From: Acestrorhynchus altus
Lineage: Eukaryota; Chordata; Actinopteri; Characiformes; Acestrorhynchidae
DNA length: 64,000 nucleotides
Direction of reading: 5' to 3'
Assembly: GCA_034509495.1 (NCBI GenBank)
Contig: CM067511.1
Coordinates: 26,075,700 to 26,139,699 of the forward strand
Part shown: piece by piece, positions 47,201 to 58,900 of the stretch
How the letters are laid out: each line of letters starts with the position of its first letter
How positions within the stretch are numbered: the stretch's first letter is position 1
Notes under the pieces: generated by a model
The model's database searches: none
What the model was told of the DNA's origin: nothing
The model's input: the letters and a program-made list of their open reading frames with translations, nothing else
Translations under genes and position numbers: made by a program

Positions 47201-50200
47201 AGACAGTGTTTGTCTTCCCTGTGGTTAAGACTGTGTTGTAATGAGAAACACGGGCGGTTTGTTGTGAATACATCTGGGGCCTCCAGCTTCCAGCCTTGGT
47301 GTGTGTACAGTGCTTGAGGGAGGTGAGAGTTCACTTGTGGTGTGGGCGTCAAGCAAACTCTGCATTTGAAGCAGCATCCTAGTGCCTTTCTTCTGATTGC
47401 TTTTGCCCTAGGGTGCTTTGAGTTAATATGAGGTGACGGAACGCTAACAGCTCTGTTGTTTATAGACTACACCACACTGGAGTGATAGAACATCAGGGGT
47501 TCTTTAGTGTGCTCTCTAAATTGCAACAGTGTGAAACCAAAGCTAACTAGATCAAATGAACAACATCTTGGTTCAGACCTTGAATCACACTTTCAGGTGT
47601 GAAAACCATGTCCATGACCTTCCACTTCACCCTCTCTAGCTGCGGAATCTTCCACCAGGATGTATTATTTCTCCATCTTGCACTTTAACAGGATCAAAAC
47701 CAACTCAAGCTGTGACATGCAGTGCATCGAGAAAGTATTCACAGCACGCCACATGTTCCACATTTTGTTACAGCCTTATTCTATAATGTATTGAATTAAT
47801 TTTGTCCCTCAAAATTCTACACACAATATCCCACAATAAGAAAAGTTTGTCTGAAATCTTTGCAAATGCATTAAAAATTAAACATAAAAATATATCAGAT
47901 ACAAAAGTATTCACAGACTTTCCTAGATACTTTGTTGAGTATGATGCTGCAAGCTGGTACATCTGTTTTTGGGAGGTTTCTCTCATTTTTCTTTGCAGAA
48001 CCTTTCAAGCTCCATCAGATTGGACAGGGAACATCAGTGCACAACAATTTTTAGATATGTCCAGAGATGTTAAATCAGTTTCAAGTCTGGGCTCTGGCTG
48101 GGTCACTCAAGGACATTCACAGGGTTAGCCTGAAGCCACTCCTTTGTTATCCTGACTGTGTGCTTAGGGTCGTTATCTTGTTGGAAGATAAAACTTCATC
48201 CCAGCCTGAGATCCCGAGCAGGATAACCCTGTTGCAGGTTGTCATCAAATATGTCTCTGGACATCACTGCAGTCATCTTTCCCTAAACCCTCACTAGTCA
48301 CCCAGTTCCTGCTGGGAACATCCCCACAGAATGAGATGCTGCCACCACCATGCTTCACTGTAGGAATGGTATTGCTAGGGGGATGAGCATTACCTACATT
48401 TTGTTTCTCATGGTCTGAGAGTCTTTTAGGTCCCTTTTGGCTAACTCCAGACAGACTGTCATGTGCCTTTCACTGAGGAACCTACCACACAGGCCTGATT
48501 GGTGGAGTGCTGTAGAAATGGTTGTCCTGGAAAGTTCTTCTCTCTCCACAGAGCAACGTTGGAGCTCTGACCATTGGCTTCTTGGTCATCTCCCTGACTA
48601 AGGCCCTTCTACCACGATCACTCGTGTGGCCAGCTTTCTGGTGGTTCCTACCATTAATGGATGATGGAGGCCACTGCACACATTGGGACCTTCAATGCAG
48701 CAGAAATGCTTCTGTACCCTTCCCCAGATCTGTGTCTCAATACAATCCTGTCTTTGAGGTCTACAGACAATTCCTTAGACATCATGGCTAGGTTTGTGCT
48801 CTGACATGCATTGTCTACTATGGGATCTTATATAAAGAGGTGTGTGCCTTTCCAAATCATGTGCAATCAAGCTATAGAAACATCTGAAGGATGATCAGTG
48901 GAAACAAGAGGCACCTGAGCTCAAAGGCTGTGCATCCTTATGTACATGTTATATTTTTTCGTAGTTTTATTCGTAATACATTTGCAAAGATTTCAAACAA
49001 ACTTTTCCCACTTTGACACCATGGGGTGTGAGGTGTAGACGTCTGATTTTGGAATATGGCTGTAATGTAACAAAATGTGCAAAAAGTGAAGCTCCGTGAA
49101 TACTGTCCGGATGCACTGAAAGACACAGTAATGGCTCTGGGGTCATTTATGCTTCTGCCCAGCCTAACCCAGTCCCATTAAAGTACACAGGAAATAAAAG
49201 ACTAGAGTTGAGAGCATTGAATACATCTCATTAGTCAAGTCAAGGGTTTGCCAGTGACCTGCCTCCTTTACAGGGAGGGAGGGCTGGAGCAAGTAGTGTA
49301 CCGCTTGCCTCATTAGCAGTGGAGCGCACCTGTGATCACTCGGCTATTCTCTTTGAGGGCATTAGGCCCACCCTGCAGGGGTGCTGCCGCATGCTATCTC
49401 CCCCATCCGGGTATGGCCTGGATGTGGGGGGGGGGGGGGGGGTAGCCCCTCCTCCACTCATGCCTGGCCCTCTGATGGACGTGATGAAAGGCATGATGGG
49501 ACACGGATCTGGCCTTTGTTGTAAGCATGTAAAAGGCTGTCAGACTAGAGTACAGAGGAGGAGGGTGGAGTCCACTACACACGCTTGGCATCAGGAGACC
49601 TCGAGCGATGGCAGTGTGCCAGAGCCATGATGGAAATCCAGCATGGTGATTGGCTAGTCTCTGGCAAGTTAACGACCAATTTACAGCACCAGTACTGTAT
49701 ATTTCTTTTCGTTATCTGCCCGTCACTTTCAACATAATTCAGTGCCAACATGAAAGATAGAAGTGATGAAAGAAATGCAGCGAAAGATGGAGGAACCTCA
49801 ATGAAATATACAGTAGAGAATAAGTCGAACTCTTGGAGCAAGATATTGCACAGCACAGGGAAGAGGACTCCGTTATTTTTGGAGCAGAAGCTGCTGCTAG
49901 TGGAACGTTCCTTACACCCTCTTCCTTTCTCCCTCCCAACTAATCCATCACTCTCCAGCAGCACTCCCTTCAAACAAGAGGGTCTTTTGTTAGAGCCGGC
50001 CTGTCAGGAGACCTGGCATGATACAGGAGTGGATGCTATTCCGAGCACTATAATAACAGAAAAGCAGAGAAGTGCTGATTTGAGTTTCATCTGGGGTCCG
50101 GTTTTAGATCTGACCTTCTCTTCTTAATGTCGGCCAGGCTTATCCCTCTCGGTGTGATTTTGAAGATGAGATAACATGCAATTCACCTTTGTTGTGAGGT

Positions 50201-51396
50201 GAATTGCAGCCGTTGTCTGATTCCATGACTGACACCGAAGAGTGCCTTTTTGATTGTTGTTCATTGTACTGAGGTTCAGTATCAGTACCAAATCAGATCT
50301 GACTCATGCCAAACAAATACAAAGCTCAGACATATACTGCATATAGTTTGTCATGCACAACAGAGAACGTTCCTCTATTTATTTGTTCATTTGATCATAT
50401 TTCAGTGGAATCAGTGTTTTTCTAGACCATTAATTCCACCTCCTCTTCTGCCTAATCTAAAATGCAGCCAAAGCTGTTCACATTCCTTGAGAGGATGCAA
50501 ATTATAGAGCCGAAATTCTCACTTGTGGTGTTTCAACCTCTTGCCCCATTAGGCAAATAAAGTTGCTCCCCTAGGCTAATCAGAAGCCTGTTATAGACCC
50601 GTTATTATTTCATTTACCCATGGGCTTTTTTGATTGCCTCACTTTGTAATGCTAATTTGGCTTTGATTAGCCTCTTGGGCCTTAAATCTGGCTCTCAGAT
50701 GAATTAGTCTTTCACAGTGCAGCACTGCTGAAGGATGTCTCAGTGGAGCCAGATGGATTTATGTTAGTGCAATTCAGCCCTCTTCACCTTAGAGCACAAA
50801 ACATTCCGATAAACCTTCAGCATATATTGGTGCCCCTACAGCCATGTTCAAGTGCTTAATTATGCATTAAACACTTTTTCCATGGATGTGTGTTGCAGTT
50901 ACACCCATACAAGCAGGGGTCTCAGCAGACCAGGAAGATTTTGATGCAGCCCAGAATCTTTTCTGGTTCTGTAAATAAAACATTCAAGTAGTGGCTGATG
51001 GGCCAGCCTGGTGAAATATTCATAGGGAGGCATTAGATCAGAACGACTCAGGGGGAGTAATTACACCTTATAAAGAGTGCCAGGCTTGCCACTATTTGTG
51101 GGAGTCCTGACACGATAAACAGCAAATTAGGGTGAATATTTAGCCTGGCATGTACTGAAATGAGTTTACAAAAAGGTTATGATAGAAGGGCAAGCAGAGG
51201 TGCTGATACAGTACTAATGAATATCACAACATACCATCTTGTGTCCTGATTGTAATGTATCAGGCATCTTGAAGTTTGTTCTTGTTTCTAACTCATTTGC
51301 ACCACACTTTGCTAAAGCACTGGTCACTTGTTCATACAAATGTACTTGTTTCTGGTCCGTTTAATTTCTCGTAGAATGCTGAAATCAACCAACTTT

Positions 51397-51437
<41 letters not shown>

Positions 51438-54400
51438 GAGTAATCATGATAATCATCATCATGCTCCTACTCATAGTCATCATCATCATGCCCAGTCACT
51501 GTTTTTGTAGCTTTAAATGTTGCCCCAGTAGGTGTTGTGTAGTTGTTTTGTGTACATGCATTATAATTACATCTTTGGAGTTAATCTACAATCTTTGTTT
51601 GTGAATTTCATTCAGTTCATTTTTAATTTATGTGAGGAGAAAACAAGAAACAAAATGCCTAAGAACTTGAGAAAAATGCTGTGAGTAAAGAAGACTCTGA
51701 ATACACAACTCCATAAGCACTTGAGGAAGAAATATTGAGTTGAACAAATTTAGACCTCAGAATGTCCAACTCCATAAGAGCTTGAGAAGGAAACACTGAG
51801 AGGAACTAAGACTTAAAGTGCATAACTCCATAAGAACTTGAGGAAAAGTCACTGAGCGGAACAAAGTCTCGAAATGCCCAACTCTCTAAAAACATGAGGT
51901 AGAAACACTGAGTGGAACCAAATCTCAACATACCCAGCTCTCTAAGAACCTGATGAAGAAATACTTAGAAACTTTCTTAGTACCAGCTCGCAAAAGGAAC
52001 TAAGAACATGAGGAAAAAAGAAAGGAAATATCATGAGGAAGAAACACTGACTGAAGCAAAAGGATTCAAAAGGAGCAACTCCAAAATCCCAAGGAAGGCA
52101 CCCAGAAATGTGTTTGACACAGTGCAGTGGAGAAAAATGCATGGTTGGACGTGTGCACGAAAACCTTCTTGTTTTTACATTCAACAGTTGTCCTTGTGCC
52201 CCGCATTGTTACACACACTTTGTAATTTGATCTTACATGCAAGCTTGCACTTAGTTGCACAAGGATTAGTCCATAATACCAAGTGTGTTTTTGTCCTCTG
52301 TGTGAGGCTGTGGATACGTGCTTGAGAGTGTTGTGTGTGACTGAACGTCTGCACAGGGACTGTGAAGTGCTCCGCCATTCTGAAGGGCTTTGTTTCGTTT
52401 GCCAGTGTCCACTTTAAGGGATTTGCATGTTTGATGTTGACCCTCTAAGGGGGGAGCAAACACACACCATATTGAATGTGTGTCAGACTCAGGAAGCCCT
52501 GTCCGCATGGGGATTTGTGCCAGTTCCCAGTTCACAAAGAAGGGTCAGATCAGACAGACCCACTAGATCAGAGACGGCAGAGAAACTTCTTCATTTTCTT
52601 TTTCTTCTTCTTGATATGAGTGCATGGTGTAAGTGTCATCCATGTGTGACCAAATCTACAATACGGTGATGCATTATGATATTTTTTACGTTATTTTGAA
52701 TGTTTGAATTAGTGATGGAGAATATGAGGTGTGACTGTGAGTGTGTATGTACGTTGAACACTTTGGCCCCTTGCCTCCTTTGATCTCAGGTGTGTGAGGT
52801 GTGCCAGGTAATTCCCTCCCTGTCAGAAAGTGTTACACACTTGGCACCCACAAGAATTCTCAGGCAGCTTAAAGATGGTAGGCCTGGTTGGGTTCCCCTA
52901 AAACCTGAATGTATAGATTAACGAACATTTTTCTCTGAAGACCAGATCAAACACTAGTTATTGACAAAGAGAGAGTCAGTGATGAGTGGATGCTTTCACA
53001 GGCTTTCCATGAGGACATGATTTCCCCACTTTTAAACATAGATACTGGTTGGTAGACGCAGTTATTGCTGTGATGGATGAGATCTTCTTGGGAGGTCTAG
53101 TTTGACATGGTAGACCCAGAGGTGGGCCTCAAATATAGAGATGGGCACCATGTTGAGAACCTGATGGCTTTTTTCCAGGGTGGATTATGCTGGTGGCTAA
53201 GAAAGCCCAACGCAGTTAAGTTAAAAACAAGCAGCAAAATCACAAAAAAAAGAACAATCAGAAACAACATGTGCATCATTTAAGAAACACATGGCTAATT
53301 CACAGATGTGATGCAACTTCAGGAACGCAAGTCAATGAAGCATTGTTGTCACAGGACACGGAAAGGGACTGAAATCCTGAGGCTTCCCGAAACAGCAACC
53401 CGATGAAAAGTGAATGAGGTATATAGTGTTTAGTGAAGGAGTAAAGTAAAGTCTGTTTCACACAGCTACAAGCAATCAATAATAATAATATTATTATTAG
53501 TAAAGTTTACCAAGTGATACTAAAACCAATTAAAACATCACTTTCATTTTTGCAAATATTATCATTTATTTGCGTCACACAGTGCTTGTTTGTGTGGATT
53601 AAAATTATTGCTGTGCAATATTGGAACAAATTACATTGCATATATTTACATATATACACTTTAAACAGGCAAGATGACAGTTGTTTTGTATGTGGTTTGG
53701 TATGCAGCCTCCCATTTCCATTTCCTTTTACTGTCTATGAGTTTGAAAAAGAAGTGTTGTTATTTTGATCAAAGTGTTTTCTGATTTTGTATAGTGTCTG
53801 GGGCAGTGGGTTTGTAAAATGTGGCACTTTCAGGGCCATAGCCCCCAACTTTTTAATAACATAACATGACCGCACTGCTGGTCAAATTAAATTAATGCTG
53901 GGGGATAGGGTCGAACAAACGAACACGGGGGAAGACCTAACACCCACCCCACTCCTTGGTCAAATGAAGGGAATGGACTGAGCCCCAGGTCTCAATGCCC
54001 CTGCTTGTATACACTGATTTGCTTTCCTTCCTAACAGTTTAGCAATATGAGCTGTTGTTTTTCATCTGGATAAACCAAGCTTCTTACTGGAAGCGTGCCG
54101 TTGCTGTGTATGGCTCTGTGTGTACGTGTGTTTACTACACATACACACTTGATCATTAGATTTTGGGAAGTTGCTTGTGAAGGAACAGCTTGAGATCTAA
54201 TTGAGCTTGGCTGAAGCATTATCTCATCCACGTTTTAGCAAGCCAGAGTAACGTTATCCTTACAAGCAGCCGCTATTGTCTGCCTATTAGGGACCCAATG
54301 AAACACTGCATACAGTATAATTGAGGTGGCGTGTTCTATTGTTAGCGTTTTGTAAGCTTTAGTACTGCATCTGAAACACTTTGTGCAATGTCTTAGTGCT

Positions 54401-55787
54401 TTTATAGGTTGTGGATGAGACAGACATGGGATGGTCTATAATTCTGTTATCAGCACCCGACATGAGTCCCCCTACCCCCCAAGCACACACACAGTGCAGT
54501 TTCAGGCATCCATGCTCTGCATTTCATTCCCTGTCAGCACGTCCAAATATTAGCTTTTAAAAGACAACCATTCTGTGTCTCTGCCAGTTTCCCTTGCCGT
54601 TAATAACGTCGTTGTGACGTGCGTGAGCCCCAGGTACGCTTTCATTCCCCCGCCCCTCTCTCTTTCTCCCTGTCTGTGTCTCAGATAAGAGAAGTCATGT
54701 CCGCCTCAGCCTCAAATCCTCTCTTGACAAGATATTCCGTACCTCTCCTAATCCGATTAGCCAACCATTACTGAGACTGAGGAAAAAAGGAAAAACTGTC
54801 AACTTTGGTGCTGGGATGGTCTCAAAATATTCCTGTCAACAAGATTAGACAGTCAACAACAAATTGGGAACTTGATAAAGCTCTGGCAACCTTCTTTTCC
54901 TTCTTTCTAACCTGAGAAGAGGACTGTTCTGGAGGCAGTTGATTAGGGTTTGTCCTCAAATAGGAGTCAAACTCAAAAGAGAGTGTAGACTGGGGCATAT
55001 CCATAAGCATGGTCACAGAACAGATGAGATGATCATCTTCTTAATACATGTACATCTGGCACGGCATGTGGGGTGCCTGATTGATTCTTTTTGTCACATG
55101 ACTGCTTCCACTTGTCACCTGCGTGGCAAAAAACACAACTCCTTGTTCTCAGGTTTTTCTGCAAAGTGAAAAGTTACGTCTCCAGAAAGCACTGCTCTTC
55201 AAGCTTGAGTGTTTATTTCCAAGGAAAATTATGAAAAATCTCACCCCTAATATATTTCCAAATGTGTGAAGAAAACGTTTGAAAATGACGTGCGAATGGA
55301 ATTCTTCTGTATGAAAGCAAACTAACTGTAATGAGCCCCTACCACAAGCAAGGCCAGCGACAGTCCTGGGTGTGTATTTATGCAGTTAGGACAAGTGTAA
55401 AAATGCCATAAGACAACTAACAGAGGAACAGTAACATAGAGGACCTATGGACTAGGAAACAGGACAAGGGCATAGTGTATACAAACATTATAAGAGACAG
55501 ATGAAGCTCATGATAACAGGGCAGAGCTAGGACAGAGATAAGGTTACTGATGAATGGTGCCTTTTGAAAGGTCTTGTCAACACATAAAGCCAGGAATGTT
55601 GCAGAACTGTAAATATCAGTTCTTGGTGTTCAAGTCATCCTTGGTAACTGCTGACGATACGCTACGTGGACAAAAGTACACATGCTCATTCATTGTTTGT
55701 TGTGAAAGCAAGGGTATTAAAAAAGAGTTTATCCTGATTTTGTTGTAGTAACTGTCTGTGATGTCCAGGGAGGAATTTGTTCTACAT

Positions 55788-55834
<47 letters not shown>

Positions 55835-55912
55835 GACAGGGTACCAATAGGTTTTTCGTTTTTGCTTCAGTAAGTCCTATTTTATTGGCAATCCTTTTCT
55901 ACAGGGACTAGA

Positions 55913-55980
<68 letters not shown>

Positions 55981-58900
55981 TTTGCATATCTCTATCAAGA
56001 GTAGTGGTGTAATGGATCACGAAAGTCATGTGTCAGAAGATGGTCGGATCATTTTTGGAATCAGAAAAAAGATGACAAATGTGAGTCCATCATCCTGAGG
56101 TTGACTTTGACTTTGAAGATTTTTCATTTTTTTCACCAAGCCCTTGTCAATATGAGATACTTATGACTCACTCTGCCCACCAATCACACACCTCATGATG
56201 TCACTTCAAATGTGCTTGATGCGCCCCATGTTTACAGTCCATCCATCATCCAGTCTTATCCCCATGCTCGGTTCACATGACAGATAGCTCCTCATTTAGT
56301 ATGCTTTCAGCTCTGTTTCCAGATTTGGGAAATTATTTCTATAAAATGTCACAGCGGCAGTAAAACTACAATGTTATGGTTCAAATTTGTCCTTTATTCT
56401 ATCATTCACATGCTTGCTGAACTGTGGGAGGGCACTCCATACATGTCACAAATAGTCTGTGATCCATTAATCAGCATTTGGTCCACCTTAAAGTGGCATT
56501 CATTATAAGGGGTGTCCACAAACATTTGGACATATAGTGTATGTCATGAAAAAAAGCGTATCTCTGCTGGCATGAGCCAGTACTTGGCATAGTGTGTTCA
56601 TGTAGTATTAGAGACTGTTCTGGTCTGTGATATGTTGATTTGTTTAACCTTTAGTTTAACCAGGCAGGTCATTAAGAACAGATTTCTATTTACAAAGTTG
56701 GCCTGGAAAGGGTTAACCTGTCGCATGAGTTTACCAGTCAGCCATTTAAACTCTACATTTTGCAAGTTTCCGACCATCATAAACACGACAATAATGACGA
56801 GTGGTAAAATGGCAGGATGGCAATCACAGAGAGGTTTCAGCTCTCGATTTAGGACTCTAGAAAGGGTGTGTTGTTCCCCAGGTGTCTGGACAATGGTTTT
56901 GTTTCTCGGGTTATGGGTGGGTGGATACAGCCCTGGCTCAGTAGGACGAGGGGAGAGGCAAATAACGCTGGGGTCTAGGGGTCTGCAATGAGCTGGGCGG
57001 TTACTCAGTGTAGCTCAGCGTAGGGTGTAAGCAGGTGGGGGGTTTGGGAGAGGGAAAGCAGTGGCCATGACAATGCCAAGTAAATGGTGAATGGGACCAG
57101 CGGGATGTGACTGAGTTTAATAAGGTTGTATGTGTGGGGGTGTCTGTGTACCCTCTGATTTGTACTGATTTTGGACAGATGTGGCAACCATGTCCTCAGT
57201 GACACATGTATTAAATGTTTCATTTGAATAAACTGAAGAGGAAAAGCTTTAGTATTTCTTATGGCTTGGTGTATTGTTGAAGAATTTCCTAAAATAGTTT
57301 ATAGTGCTCAATAAAACACAACTATAGCTCCTATATCATTTTTGGACAGATGTGCCTGACACTGTGGCTTTGAAACATAAGCATGAGCAGCCCCTTGTGC
57401 ATTTTGCATTTGTTTTTATACACCATACATGGGCTTGTGTGTATAAATCAGTCCAAAAAAATTGTTATTGTAAAGGGAAAAATATATAAGCAAGTTAATG
57501 TAAATAATAAAATAAATAAATAAATAAATAAATTAAGAAAATAGCCTGTGAGCTGGAGCTCTTTTGAAGTACTTTGAACTCCAGGTTTCCTCACACAGTC
57601 CAAAAACATTGCGATCAGTCCTCAAGGTGGAAGGTCGTTTCTGGTAGAGAGGGCACGTCTCAATGGTCTGGAGTATGACTGAGAAGAGTGCTGATTGTAA
57701 AGAGTCCTTGGGTATCTTGAAAGGCACCATGTAAGTGAAATGAATGAAAACAGATGCATTCTTCATGGTATCATGGTACTGCACCGGATTATGCTGTTTG
57801 AGATGGTAAAGTAAAGCTGCGCCTTAATTGCAATGTTTCTGTGGCATCATTTGCACAAGACTGTACTCAGGGACGGAAAGTCATCCTTCCAGAAACCAAA
57901 CTATTTCCACACAAATGACACCCTCACAGATGGTAAAATGCTTAGCAGGTGTGTAATTATGTCATGGTCATTCTTTCTTTGTTGTTTAAAATATGCATCT
58001 ATATGAAATTAGAGTAAATCCAACCCTCAGTCCTGCCTAAAGAAATGGCTTCTTCCTTTCATTAAAAACAAACAAACAGACTTTCTTTTGTAAAGGACAT
58101 CCTGTTGTTGATCCTGACATTTGGTCTGCCCTGCTTTTCTTTGGAAGCCAGAACAAAGTAAGGAATTTTCTGAGCTGAACATTGAATTGAATTTCTAATG
58201 TTGTAGACGTGGACCCTTCTGATCCACTCCCCCTTTCACCAGTAGCTTGCTTCTGACCTTCAGGCTGCAGCCAGCAGAGGAAGTAGAGTGATGGGGTCAG
58301 TTGTGTAGTGGCTTCACCTTTAAACTCTGGCCAACAACTCTCCTCTCCTCTCCTCTGTCCCTCTCTGCGGCCGTCACTCGCCAAGGACGTAGAAATCCCA
58401 TAATAGTCAAGGCACCCCACTAGTCCAGTCCCCCCCATTTCCCAGATGTTTCCAATTAAAAAATGGGGCCTTTCAGCATGGGCCTATTCTCTTCATGCTG
58501 AGAGGGAGGGAAGGAGAGAGCAGGCGGGGTGTGTGTGTGGGGGGGGGTGCAGCAAGACGGGGGTTGTGGGCAGAATTTCTGCTTTGGCAGTGAAAGAGGG
58601 ATTTAAAAAAGGGGAGGACTGAGTCTGAGGCGTGTGGCATTCAAAAAGTCACTGCGGTTCAGTGGTTGGGGGATGTTATGGTTCCAGCCTGTTCATGAAT
58701 GTAAAGCTGGATTCAGAATGCTCAGGTCAAGTCTAAGTCAGCCACAGATCTGTAGATTAAAGTCAAGGTTCTAAACAAAAACATTACAGGTATTCAAAGG
58801 CAAACTCATCAGCATCTTATTCTATCATGGTCATGTCGGCGGTTGTCTGGAGATGGTATCACACTGGCATATTGTCTGTTACATTGGAAGCTGCAGTACA

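Larger units (their letters stand above)
55658..56541. mobile_element. Mariner-like MITE with TA-flanked inverted ends
   Basis: The left end TACGCTACGTGGACAAAAGT and the reverse complement of the right end (TACACTATATGTCCAAATGT) are similar. GGTGTCCACAAACATTTGGA near the right end is a common fish Tc1/mariner-derived terminus. It carries the (GA)n and (TG)n tracts listed separately. No transposase is recognisable. Confidence 0.55.

Noticed and set aside
58037..58438. 133-codon minus-strand open frame
   Set aside because: Low-complexity charged composition, no family resemblance, no promoter or splice evidence.
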